Assembly: GCA_035995985.1 (NCBI GenBank)
Contig: DASYJY010000132.1
Coordinates: forward strand, 1 to 56,821
Length of the DNA stretch: 56,821 nucleotides
Source of the DNA: JADGNZ01 sp035995985
Lineage (GTDB): Bacteria > Acidobacteriota > Thermoanaerobaculia > Gp7-AA8
Direction of reading: 5' to 3'
Shown in pieces: positions 8,747 through 17,569 of the stretch; positions within the stretch are counted from its first letter, which is position 1, and each line of letters starts with the position of its first letter. The notes below the pieces were generated by a model. The model was not told where the DNA came from. It made no database searches and saw only the letters and a program-made list of their open reading frames with translations. The translations under genes were made by a program, and so were the position numbers.

Positions 8747-9514
8747 ATGACGAAGGATGAGTTGGGAAAGCTTCGGATCGCCGTACCGTGCCCCGCCTCG
8801 TGGGAAGGAATGGCAGGCGATGAGCGCGTGCGTCACTGCTCGCTCTGCAGCCTGAACGTCTATAACTTCGCGGAGATGAGGGGCGACGAAGTGCGCGACC
8901 TCCTCGTGCGGACCGAAGGACGCGTTTGTGCGCGGCTCTACCGGCGCGCGGACGGAACGGTGCTGACGCGCGACTGCCCGACCGGACTTCGCGCGGTGCG
9001 GCAGCGGGCGTCGCGCGTCGCCGCGGCATTGATCGCGGCAATGCTCAGCCTCCCGGCGCTCGCGTTTGGTGGCACGGCGTGCCCAAAGCCGCGTCTCAAG
9101 GCGCGTGGATCCAAGGTAACGCTCAAGATCGAGCGGGTGACCACGGCGCAGCTGGCCGCGTTCACGGGCATGGTTCGCGATCGGGCGGGAGTCCCTCTCC
9201 GCGGCGTGAGCATCAGCGTCCGCGACGAGGCGACGAACGGCGCGGAGGTCAAAGTATTCACCGACGCGAAGGGCGCCTTCACGATCGCTGACCTGAACGA
9301 CGGCATCTATCGAATCGAGGTGACACTCCCCGGCTTCACACCGGCGAGGATGGAACATCTTGAACTGAAGGCCAGCCAAGTGACGCACGCGAGTGTCGCG
9401 CTGCGGTTGGAGACGCAACCCACGGTCACGGTTGGAGTGCTCGCACCGATCATCACGAACGACGCCGGCAAAACGACGATCCCTGAGGATGTTCTCCGGC
9501 GACTGCCGTTCTGA
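8747..9514 (+). CDS. Cys-rich cytoplasmic domain, one TM helix, Cna-B-like domain
   Basis: The 255-residue protein starts at an ATG preceded by AGGAGG. Residues 1-85 are a soluble domain with spaced cysteines: IAVPCPASW, HCSLCSLNVYN, RVCARLYRRADG and TRDCPTGLR. A hydrophobic helix (about 90-110, AALIAAMLSLPALAFG) follows. Residues about 135-215 look like a carboxypeptidase-regulatory/Cna-B beta-sandwich (TGMVRDRAGVPLRGVSISV, FTIADLNDGIYRIEV). I recall the Cys-rich module as recurrent in Acidobacteriota, but its function is unknown to me. The CxxC plus outer cysteines could bind a metal or be redox active. The gene is divergent from argR and shares a 132-bp upstream region with it. Confidence 0.8.
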   Translation: MTKDELGKLRIAVPCPASWEGMAGDERVRHCSLCSLNVYNFAEMRGDEVRDLLVRTEGRVCARLYRRADGTVLTRDCPTGLRAVRQRASRVAAALIAAMLSLPALAFGGTACPKPRLKARGSKVTLKIERVTTAQLAAFTGMVRDRAGVPLRGVSISVRDEATNGAEVKVFTDAKGAFTIADLNDGIYRIEVTLPGFTPARMEHLELKASQVTHASVALRLETQPTVTVGVLAPIITNDAGKTTIPEDVLRRLPF

Positions 9515-9690
9515 CGCGTGCGTGGGTCAAGTGCTGCATCACTGCTCAACCCGTGACCGTGCCTTTCCGCCCTTCAGGGTCAACAAAGCTGCCAAAAAGC
9601 GTGATTTAAGGCCATTCTTACGCGGCACCGATCTTGATCTAGCTCACCCCTTCGACCCCCGGAAAATTGACGTTTCACGAAGGGAAAGTA

Positions 9691-12600
9691 ATGAAGAGAA
9701 TCTCTCTCGTCCTGGTATTTCTGTTCCTGTCAGCAACCATCGGCTATGCCCAGGCCACCGTTCCTCCCGGGCAAGCGAAGAAGTTTCCGTCGCTCGATGA
9801 GCAACTCAAGAAGGCGCACGCCAATCCCGGCAGCGAGCTCGAAAAGCTGATCAAGAAGAATCAGGACTTCGACAAGCTCAAAGACAAAGATGCGGACGAT
9901 CCGATCGTCCCGCCTTGGCTCAAGTCGTACTGGCGGAAGGGACATCCCGAAGCCAACTACGACAATGCCAACGACCCGACCGGCGGCTATCCGCTCGTCC
10001 TGAAGGAAGTCCTGGAGTGGTTGATGACGCACCAGGATATGAAGCCGGGCAATCCGGAAGCGAACATGGCGCCCGGCCGCAACTTTCAGGATCTCGACGC
10101 CGACGACGACGTGGCGACGGCATCCGCGGCGAAACGCTTCGGACACTTCACCGTCCTCGGCGGCACGCCCGGAACGAACGTCCGCACGTCGGGCGCGCAG
10201 ACGGTTTCGCGCAGCGAGTCGGACATCCGCATCAACTACTGGAATCCTCTGAAGATCATCGCCGCCTCGAACAACATCGGCGGCTCGGGCATGCAGGGCG
10301 AGTATTACTCGACCGATGGCGGCGTCACGTGGGGGCAGAGCAGCCTTCCCCTCGCCAGCGGCGACGCCTTCCACTCCGATCCGACGGTCGACTGGAGCTC
10401 CGACGGCACGGCGTGGTCGACCACGATGGGCATCAACTCCGGCAGCACGGTGCTGAAGGTGCAGTCGTACCGCTCGGCCAACGGCGGCGCGACGTGGACG
10501 TTCGACGGGACCATCTCCGGCACGCAGACCAACACCGACAAGCAGATGCAGTGGATCGACCACAGCGCCACGTCGGCCTTCGCGAACAACAACTACGTCA
10601 TCTGGCACAACGGCAACCCCGCCTTCATGAACCGCCGCACGTCGACCGGATGGGGCGCGCCGATCCAGGTCAGCGACGCGCAGGCCACCGGCACCTGCAT
10701 CGGCGCCGACGTGAAGACCAACTCCGCCGGCGACGTCTTCGGCTTCTTCCCCGACACCGGCTCGCGCGGCATCTACGTCGTCAAATCGACGAACGGCGGC
10801 GCAAGCTACGGCGCGCCGGTCAAGCTCGTCACCACATTCGATTCGTACGACATCGGCGTCCCGTCGTTCTCCAGCCGGCGCATCCTCGTCTACGTCTCGG
10901 GCGGCGCGTACAAAAACGGCACGACCAACAACGTCTACGCGCTCTGGACCGATCTCTCCGGCGACAGCGGCTGCACCGCGGCGGCGAACGAGCCGGGCAC
11001 CAGCACGACGTCGACCTGCAAGACGCGCATCTGGTTCTCGCGCTCGACCGACGGCGGCGCAACCTGGAGCGCCCGCGTCAAGATCAACAATCAGAGCGGT
11101 CTCAATGACCAATTCAACCAGTTCCTCGCCGTCGACGAAACCAACGGCACCCTCGGCGCGATCTACTACGACACCGTCGCCGACGCAGGCCGCAAGAAAG
11201 TCGACGTCTACTATCAGATGTCCACCGACGGCGGCGCGACCTGGCAGGCGGCCGTCAAGGTGACGACCGCGATGACTGATGAGACGGTGGCCGGCGCCGA
11301 CTCCGGCAATCAGTTCGGCGACTACAACAGCCTCTCCGGATACGGCAACGCCTTCTTCCCCTCCTGGACCGACCGCCGCAACAACGCGAAGGAAGAGATC
11401 TGGACCGCGAAGATCACCACGTCGACGGCGCCGACGTTCTCGATTTCCGGCAACGCCGGAACGACCGGAGCCACAGTTTCGACGACCGGCGGCTCGGCCA
11501 CCAGCGACGCATCGAGCAACTACACGATCGCCAATCTCGCGGCCGGCACGTACACCGTGACGCCGACGAAGTCCGGCTGCACCTTCTCGCCGGCATCGAG
11601 CTCCGTCACCATCACCTCGGCCAACGTCACCGGCGTGAACTTCACCGCGACGTGTACGGCGCCGACGTTCTCGATCAGCGGCAACGCAGGCACCACCGGC
11701 GCGACGGTCACCGCCGGATCGGCGTCCGCGACGAGCGACGCGTCGAGCAACTATTCGATGTCGGGCTTCGTGGCCGGGACCTACACCGTGACGCCGAGCA
11801 AGTCGGGCTGCACGTTCTCCCCTGCCTCGAGCTCCGTCACCATCACCTCGGCCAACGTGACCGGAGTCAACTTCACCGCCACGTGCGGCACCGGCGACAC
11901 GCAGCTCACCAGCGGCGTGGCGCTGACCGGCCAGAGCGTCGCGCTGAATGCGTGGAAGTACTACTTCATCACCGTTCCTCCCGGCGCGACGAACCTCACC
12001 GTCGCCACGTCCGCCGCGACGGCCGACGTCGATCTCTTCACGCAGTTCAACGTCAAGCCGACGTCGACGACCTACATCTGCCGTCCATTCACGTCGTCCG
12101 GCAATGAAACCTGCTCGGCGGCGAACCCCTCTTCCGGCACCTGGTGGTTCGGCGTGAATGGCTTCGCCGCCGGCAACTTCACGATCACCGCCACGGTCAC
12201 AACGCCGGTCGCGACGTTCTCGATCTCCGGCAGCGCCGGCACCACGGGCGCAACGGTCACCGCCGGATCGCAGGGCGCGACCAGCGACGCCTCCAACAAC
12301 TACGTCATCAGCGGTCTCGCCAACGGCACATACACCGTGACGCCGGCGAAGAGCGGATGCACGTTCACGCCGGCCACTCTCTCCGTGACCGTCGCCGGTG
12401 CGAACGTGACCGGCAACAACTTCACGGCGAGTTGCAGCGGCCCAACGACGCTCTTCTCCAACGGATTCGAGAGCGGCACCGGATGGTCGACCGTACAGGT
12501 CTCCGGGACGGCAGGCGCGTGGACCATCGTCACCGCGGGAACGCATCCAACCAACGCGCCGCACGGCGGCAGCAGCCTGGCGCGATTCAATTCCTTCGAT

Positions 12601-12927
12601 TCAGCGAGCGGCTCACAAACCCGCATCTTTCAGACAACCGGCTTCGCGATTCCCGGCACGGCCACCACGGCCACGCTGACGTTTTGGGTCTACCACGACA
12701 CCGGCTTCACATCCGCGAATGACCGCGTGCAGGTGCAGGCCTCGACCACCGGAACGTGGGCGAACGTCGGAACCGCCGTCAGCCGCTTCGATGGCACGAC
12801 CGGCTGGAAGCAGCACACGATCGACATGACCGCCTACAAAGGCACGACCGTCCAACTCGGCTTCCTCGGCATCAGCGTCTTCGGCAACGACGTCTACATC
12901 GACGACGCCGTCGTCACCACGCCATAA
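9691..12927 (+). CDS. secreted Asp-box propeller protein with regulatory-like repeats and PPC domain
   Basis: The 1078-residue protein starts MKRISLVLVFLFLSATIGYA, a signal peptide, after AGGGAAAG. Residues about 130-575 are a sialidase-like beta-propeller with Asp boxes (STDGGVTW, STDGGATW). Two ~73-residue beta-sandwich repeats follow (about 582-655 and 658-732, each ending KSGC..PA...VT...N.TA.C). A bacterial pre-peptidase C-terminal-type domain lies at about 732-837, a third repeat at about 842-915, and a jelly-roll domain from about 918 to the end. No sialidase Arg triad could be assigned, so enzymatic activity is doubtful; a surface adhesive or structural role is more likely. An intrinsic terminator follows. 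Confidence 0.85.
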   Translation: MKRISLVLVFLFLSATIGYAQATVPPGQAKKFPSLDEQLKKAHANPGSELEKLIKKNQDFDKLKDKDADDPIVPPWLKSYWRKGHPEANYDNANDPTGGYPLVLKEVLEWLMTHQDMKPGNPEANMAPGRNFQDLDADDDVATASAAKRFGHFTVLGGTPGTNVRTSGAQTVSRSESDIRINYWNPLKIIAASNNIGGSGMQGEYYSTDGGVTWGQSSLPLASGDAFHSDPTVDWSSDGTAWSTTMGINSGSTVLKVQSYRSANGGATWTFDGTISGTQTNTDKQMQWIDHSATSAFANNNYVIWHNGNPAFMNRRTSTGWGAPIQVSDAQATGTCIGADVKTNSAGDVFGFFPDTGSRGIYVVKSTNGGASYGAPVKLVTTFDSYDIGVPSFSSRRILVYVSGGAYKNGTTNNVYALWTDLSGDSGCTAAANEPGTSTTSTCKTRIWFSRSTDGGATWSARVKINNQSGLNDQFNQFLAVDETNGTLGAIYYDTVADAGRKKVDVYYQMSTDGGATWQAAVKVTTAMTDETVAGADSGNQFGDYNSLSGYGNAFFPSWTDRRNNAKEEIWTAKITTSTAPTFSISGNAGTTGATVSTTGGSATSDASSNYTIANLAAGTYTVTPTKSGCTFSPASSSVTITSANVTGVNFTATCTAPTFSISGNAGTTGATVTAGSASATSDASSNYSMSGFVAGTYTVTPSKSGCTFSPASSSVTITSANVTGVNFTATCGTGDTQLTSGVALTGQSVALNAWKYYFITVPPGATNLTVATSAATADVDLFTQFNVKPTSTTYICRPFTSSGNETCSAANPSSGTWWFGVNGFAAGNFTITATVTTPVATFSISGSAGTTGATVTAGSQGATSDASNNYVISGLANGTYTVTPAKSGCTFTPATLSVTVAGANVTGNNFTASCSGPTTLFSNGFESGTGWSTVQVSGTAGAWTIVTAGTHPTNAPHGGSSLARFNSFDSASGSQTRIFQTTGFAIPGTATTATLTFWVYHDTGFTSANDRVQVQASTTGTWANVGTAVSRFDGTTGWKQHTIDMTAYKGTTVQLGFLGISVFGNDVYIDDAVVTTP

Positions 12928-12953
12928 CGCAGCATCAATCCGCATTTGAATTT

Positions 12954-12982
12954 GGGGGAGGGCTCACGCTCTCCCCCTTTTT
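12954..12982 (+). terminator. intrinsic terminator
   Basis: A 10-bp stem (GGGGGAG, a G-T wobble, then GC) with a TCAC loop is followed by TTTTT. The T-tract is on the plus strand, so it serves the propeller gene ending at 12927. Confidence 0.85.
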
Positions 12983-12997
12983 GCCGGCGCCCAACAG

Positions 12998-15940
12998 TCA
13001 GGGCGGCGGGTTGATGTTGGTGCCGGTGCACTTCGCCGTCGAGCCGTCGGTGAGTGTCGTACCGGGCGGGCAAACGAGGACGCCTCCGGCCGGGCCGATC
13101 ACCGCCCCAACGGCTACTGCCGGCGAACAGCCGTTGCCTAGAGTGGCGGCGTCGAACTCGCCGATGAGCCTGTTTCCGCCGGCAGTATTGCCGAATTGCG
13201 TGACCGTAACCCAGTTCTGGCTCGGGCGCGGGCCGGTAGTGAACGCGTTCTGTGACAGGTTCGAACGCGCGTTCGTCGGGAGGCGCTGCCCTCCGATCTC
13301 TTTTGTCACCGAGTAGCTCGTGCTGCCGCCGTTGTTGAGGTTGAGATACAACCAACCGCCGGCGTCAGCGGTGGGCAAATAAACATCTACATACGACGCG
13401 GTCGAAGACGCGGCGTTCAGCCTTAGCGGCGTCGGCGACGGGCATAACGTACCGCAAGGCGCAGCAGTGTTGGGGTTTTCGTGCTCATCGAATTTGACGA
13501 GCTCCGAAACGATCATGGTTGCCGACGTGGATGCGTCAGCACAGCTGCCAATGCCGAAGCCTTCACGCCAGACTGTGAGGTTGGTCGCGTAAGCGCCTGT
13601 GCCACCCTCGATATAGCGTGCTGCAAACAGTGAGGGAAGCGGCTGGCGGCGGTCGATCGTCCGTGTGGTCGCCGGGGTGTAGCGGTCGTAAAACGTGTAT
13701 GGCAGCCGCGTGTCTACATTCGATCCGGCGCCACCTCCCTCCGGTATCGCTCGGATGTGGACCATCGGATTGCCGCCGGCGTCATTCGAAGACGCGGTCC
13801 TTCCGGCCGGAGCGGGTACGAGCTGCTGGTAGTCGCCAATCAGCACGTTGTCGAAAAGGATGTCGTCTGTGTAATAACGCGGATCAGCTGGAGAGCGCGT
13901 CGTGCAACTCGCCACGACGTCAATCGTGGCGTAGCCGATCGCGCTCGCGTGGACGCTGCCGACAGCGCGGTTGCATGAGCTTGTGGCTCCCGTCGTAAGC
14001 GCTTTGCGAACCTCCGCCATGATGGTCGCAGGAATGACTCCGGGAATGACGGCGCAATCGATTGCGGCACGGAGATTGGGGTTGCTGGCCGGCCAGGTCG
14101 ATCCCGATGTGGTGCCGGACGTGGTTCCGTTCGGCGGCGCGACCGTATTTCTTATGAGGACATCGGCCACGTTGATGGACTGCACGTCGTAACCGCCCAG
14201 GAAGAGGTTGAAGGTCAGCACCGGATACGCGTAATCGGTCCACAGCGTGACGTGTGCAATCTGGGGATAGCGCGAGACATTCGTGACGGTGAAGAGTGTC
14301 GTTCGCCCGCTTGCGCCGGAGAGATCGACCTCGAAATACGGCAGCAGCAGCGTCGCGGCGGGACCGACCTTGATGTCGCAACTGTCGTCGTTCGCGATCG
14401 CCGAAGGCAGTGGCGTCTTCCTCACCGCTCTCCTCCTCTGCGCCGGTCCATCAGACGCGATGGCGGCGGCAGTCGTCTCGATGCACTGCGCGGTCGAGCC
14501 GTTCGTGAGCGTCGTGCCGGGCGGACATAAGAACACTCCGCCGGCGGGGCCGATCGGTGCCGCGGAGCTTGGGAAGGCAGCAGGCGAGCAACCGTTGCCG
14601 AGCGATGCCGCGTCGAACTCCGCCGTCATTCGGTTGCCACCCTTCGCATCACCAAACATCGTCACCGTCACCCAGTTCTGGCTCGGCCGCGGACCGGCGT
14701 TCGGCTCGTGGTTCACCGAGTACGTCGTGCTGCCGCCGTTGTTCAGATTGAGATAAAGCCAGCCGCCGAAGTCGGAGCCGGCGATGGCCGGATACGAAGA
14801 ACTGGACGACGACGTCGAGGACGTTGCCGGAAGCCGCGGGCGCGAGACCAGCGAGTCGTTGCCGAGCGTGAACGGGTTCTCGTGCTCATCGAAGCGTACG
14901 ACTTCCGCCACATCCATCGTTGCCGACGTGCCTGCATCGGCGCAGCTGCCGCGATCGAATCCCTCGCGCCAGATATTCAGGTTCGTCGCGAACGCGGCCG
15001 GGCCGCCCTGAACGACGCGCGCCGCAAATGTGGACGGTAATGGCTGCCGGCGGTCGGACGCCCGGCTGGCAGCCGGTGTGTACCGATCGTAGAACGTGTA
15101 CGGCAGCGCCGTTGCCGCCTTCGATCCGGCGCCGCCGCCCTCGGGCACGGCTCGAATGTGAACCATCGCGTTGCTGGAGCCGTCAAACGAAAACGACGTC
15201 GTTCCTACCGGAGCCGATCCCAGCTGCTGGTAGTCACCGATCAGGACGTTGTCGAACAGAAGGTCGTTCGTGTAGTAAAGCGGATCGGTCGGAAGGCGGC
15301 TGGTGCAGCTCGCAACGAGGTCGATGGTGATGTAGCCGATCGCGTTCGCGTGAACGCCGCCAACCCGGTTCACACATGCGGCAGCGCCACCCGGGTTGTA
15401 AATACCCGTGGTGAGAGCCACTCTGACCGCGGCAACGAGAATCACACTCAGCGCACCGGGCTGACTGGAGCAGTTGATGGAAGTGCCGCCACCCGCGAAG
15501 TTCGGGTTGGCGGTGAAGCCAGCCGATAACGGGCCGAGTGGCGACTGCGCCGTGGTCGGTCCCGTACCGTTGTTCTGCGCAACCGTGCCGTTGTTCAGAA
15601 TCTGGTTCATCGAGATGCCCTGTACGTCGTAACCCGTCAGGTAGATGTTGAAGTTGAGGACCGGGTACGACCAGTCCGTCCAAATGGTGACGTGAGCGAT
15701 CTGCGGCAGGCGCGTCACGTTCGTGATCGTGAAACGCGTGTCCTCCGTACGATTGACGAAATCGACCTCGAAGTGCGGCACGAGCAGCGTGGCCGCGGGG
15801 CCGACCGTCACATCGCAGGAGTCGTCGTTGTTGACCGTCGAAGGCGAGTCCGCAAACGCGGACGTTGCGATGAGGAACAGCAGCGCCAGGAAGAGTCGGA
15901 CGACCGATGATGTCCTATCAGGCCGGCTGAAATACGGCAT
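12998..15940 (-). CDS. secreted protein made of two tandem ~470-residue copies
   Basis: The 980-residue protein has a signal peptide (VRLFLALLFLIATSAFA). The mature part is a direct duplication. Copy 1 (about 38-485) opens DDSCDVTVGPAATLLVPHFE; copy 2 (about 512-975) opens DDSCDIKVGPAATLLLPYFE. Matching blocks recur in order: TRLPQIAHVTIWTDW and SRYPQIAHVTLWTDY, DPLYYTNDLLFDNVLIGDY and its partner, LPYTFYDRYTPA, GGWLYLNLNNGGSTTYSVN, PRPSQNWVTVTMFGD, and IGPAGGVFLCPPGTTLTNGS. A linker with RRRAVRKTP separates the copies. The family is not one I can name and no catalytic motif is evident. An extracellular structural or binding role is likely. Confidence 0.85.
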   Translation of the reverse strand: MPYFSRPDRTSSVVRLFLALLFLIATSAFADSPSTVNNDDSCDVTVGPAATLLVPHFEVDFVNRTEDTRFTITNVTRLPQIAHVTIWTDWSYPVLNFNIYLTGYDVQGISMNQILNNGTVAQNNGTGPTTAQSPLGPLSAGFTANPNFAGGGTSINCSSQPGALSVILVAAVRVALTTGIYNPGGAAACVNRVGGVHANAIGYITIDLVASCTSRLPTDPLYYTNDLLFDNVLIGDYQQLGSAPVGTTSFSFDGSSNAMVHIRAVPEGGGAGSKAATALPYTFYDRYTPAASRASDRRQPLPSTFAARVVQGGPAAFATNLNIWREGFDRGSCADAGTSATMDVAEVVRFDEHENPFTLGNDSLVSRPRLPATSSTSSSSSSYPAIAGSDFGGWLYLNLNNGGSTTYSVNHEPNAGPRPSQNWVTVTMFGDAKGGNRMTAEFDAASLGNGCSPAAFPSSAAPIGPAGGVFLCPPGTTLTNGSTAQCIETTAAAIASDGPAQRRRAVRKTPLPSAIANDDSCDIKVGPAATLLLPYFEVDLSGASGRTTLFTVTNVSRYPQIAHVTLWTDYAYPVLTFNLFLGGYDVQSINVADVLIRNTVAPPNGTTSGTTSGSTWPASNPNLRAAIDCAVIPGVIPATIMAEVRKALTTGATSSCNRAVGSVHASAIGYATIDVVASCTTRSPADPRYYTDDILFDNVLIGDYQQLVPAPAGRTASSNDAGGNPMVHIRAIPEGGGAGSNVDTRLPYTFYDRYTPATTRTIDRRQPLPSLFAARYIEGGTGAYATNLTVWREGFGIGSCADASTSATMIVSELVKFDEHENPNTAAPCGTLCPSPTPLRLNAASSTASYVDVYLPTADAGGWLYLNLNNGGSTSYSVTKEIGGQRLPTNARSNLSQNAFTTGPRPSQNWVTVTQFGNTAGGNRLIGEFDAATLGNGCSPAVAVGAVIGPAGGVLVCPPGTTLTDGSTAKCTGTNINPPP

Positions 15941-16044
15941 CAGCCCATATCGTACAGTGAGCGTCGTCGTTCCGGCGGAATGGTTTCGGAGTTGCAGAGC
16001 GTGAGGCGCGAGGATCGCAATTTCACGCTGAGAGGATCGGAACG

Positions 16045-16294
16045 ATGTCCACGACGATTGAAGATGCCCGGCCGGACGAATCCCCGGTGCGCGGCACCTT
16101 GAGCAAAGTTCCCGCGGTTCCGGTGGCGTTCTGGAACATCAAGATCTGCGCGACGACCGTGGGCGAAACCAGCGGCGACGCCCTCTCGTGCCCTGAGCCG
16201 GATTACGTCGTCGGCCGTGATTGCAGCGCTCATGATCATAGTCATCCTTGTGACGAACAGGAGACGGGCGACCCAGCCGCCACATTCTCATTGA
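16045..16294 (+). pseudogene. internally deleted copy of the neighbouring COG4705-type membrane protein gene
   Basis: The first 48 codons match the start of the next gene: LSKVPAVPVAFWNIK..TTVGET here against LNKVPEVTLYFWIVK..TTVGET there. After about 16190 similarity jumps to the C-terminus in the +1 frame: 16202-16294 reads TSSAVIAALMIIVILVTN, matching the last helix of the neighbour, and ends at its own TGA. About 190 central codons are missing and the junction is out of frame. The ribosome site and ATG are still present. An alternative reading as a short unrelated protein is much less likely given the two-ended match. Confidence 0.8.
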
Positions 16295-16358
16295 GACTCC
16301 TGATGTCACAACAACACTCCGCCGGTGACCGTCCGACACAGGTTCAAAGGAGCTTCTC

Positions 16359-17168
16359 ATGACTTCAGTAGACAACAGTCCTCGCGATACGCCCTCGGCA
16401 GCGCGACAGATGCTCAATAAAGTACCGGAGGTCACGCTCTACTTCTGGATCGTGAAAGTCTTATGCACGACCGTCGGCGAGACCGCCGCTGATTTCCTGA
16501 ACGTAAACCTTCACCTCGGACTTACCGGCACTACGGTGGCCATGGGCGTTCTTCTCGCCATCGTTCTGCTCATTCAGTTTCGTTCAAGGAGATATATACC
16601 GGGCGTTTACTGGCTGGCCGTGGTTCTGCTGAGTATCTTCGGAACGCTGCTTACGGACAATCTCACCGACAACCTGAACGTGCCACTGATCAATGCCACG
16701 CTCATTTTCGCCGCTGCCCTGGCCCTCACCTTCTGGGCCTGGTATGCAACGGAAAAGACGCTTTCAATTCACTCGATCTACACGGCGCGCCGTGAAGCGT
16801 TCTACTGGCTCGCCATCTTGTTCACCTTTGCTCTTGGAACCGCGGCCGGAGATCTCCTGGCGGAAAAACTCAAACTCGGCTACCTCGTCTCTGCACTGAT
16901 TTTTGCCGGGATGATCGCTGTCGTGACCGTTGCGCATCTTCGTTTTCGTCTGAACGCGGTCCTCGCTTTCTGGATCGCCTACATCCTGACGCGCCCTCTT
17001 GGCGCCTCGCTCGGCGACTATCTCTCCCAGTCGCGGGATGACGGGGGACTCGGCCTCGGTCCCGTCGTCACAAGCGTGATCTTCCTTGCGGCCATTCTGG
17101 CCACTGTCATTTATCTGGCAGTTACGAAAAAAGATGTGACGCAGGCCGACGTCACTGAGAGAGCGTGA
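16359..17168 (+). CDS. COG4705-type polytopic membrane protein
   Basis: The 269-residue protein starts at an ATG after AAAGGAGC. It is mostly hydrophobic with about seven or eight helices and contains a four-fold sequence repeat of the form (F/Y)W...L.T..G...D.L: FWIVKVLCTTVGETAADFL, YWLAVVLLSIFGTLLTDNL, YWLAILFTFALGTAAGDLL and FWIAYILTRPLGASLGDYL. This repeat is the hallmark of the family, whose function is not established. A degraded copy lies directly upstream and a BON lipoprotein follows after 68 bp. Confidence 0.85.
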   Translation: MTSVDNSPRDTPSAARQMLNKVPEVTLYFWIVKVLCTTVGETAADFLNVNLHLGLTGTTVAMGVLLAIVLLIQFRSRRYIPGVYWLAVVLLSIFGTLLTDNLTDNLNVPLINATLIFAAALALTFWAWYATEKTLSIHSIYTARREAFYWLAILFTFALGTAAGDLLAEKLKLGYLVSALIFAGMIAVVTVAHLRFRLNAVLAFWIAYILTRPLGASLGDYLSQSRDDGGLGLGPVVTSVIFLAAILATVIYLAVTKKDVTQADVTERA

Positions 17169-17236
17169 ACAAGGCAACTGCGAAGCTGCGAGACAAATGG
17201 AATGTTTCGTGCTCTCCGATGCCAGCGGAGGGAACA

Positions 17237-17518
17237 ATGAAGAAACTCATTCTTACGCTCGCGATGTCGGCCGCGCTTGTTGGCTGTTCGAATTGGAATC
17301 GCGCCACACCCGCACCGCTCGACAACGTAGCGACCACCGCCGAGGTGAAGAAGAACCTGTTATCAGACAGCCTTACGGGGATCGACGTCGATTCACGCGA
17401 CGGAGTCGTGACGCTTTCCGGCCACCTCCCGACGCGGGCCGCACGCCGGACGGCCGTGCAAGACGCCTCGAAAGTGAAGGGCGTCCGCAGAGTCGTCGAT
17501 AACATCGCCGTCCCGTAG
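17237..17518 (+). CDS. BON-domain lipoprotein
   Basis: The 93-residue protein starts MKKLILTLAMSAALVGCSNW, a lipoprotein signal with lipobox LVGC, after GGAGGGAAC. The rest is a single BON domain (about 33-93): AEVKKNLLSDSLTGIDVDS, DGVVTLSGHLPTRAARR, and VKGVRRVVDNI. BON domains bind phospholipid or other envelope components and are often in envelope-stress proteins. The upstream in-frame extension lacks a ribosome site and would bury the signal peptide. Confidence 0.9.
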   Translation: MKKLILTLAMSAALVGCSNWNRATPAPLDNVATTAEVKKNLLSDSLTGIDVDSRDGVVTLSGHLPTRAARRTAVQDASKVKGVRRVVDNIAVP

Positions 17519-17569
17519 CACGGAGGTATCGCTTCGGCCCTCGGAACTCTTGCGAACTACTCCCGAGGA

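Noticed and set aside
9730..12564. Very long open frame antisense to the propeller gene
   Set aside because: It has the repetitive Arg/Gly/Ala/Asp composition of a high-GC shadow frame, no ribosome site and no domain, while the plus frame has a signal peptide and clear domains.
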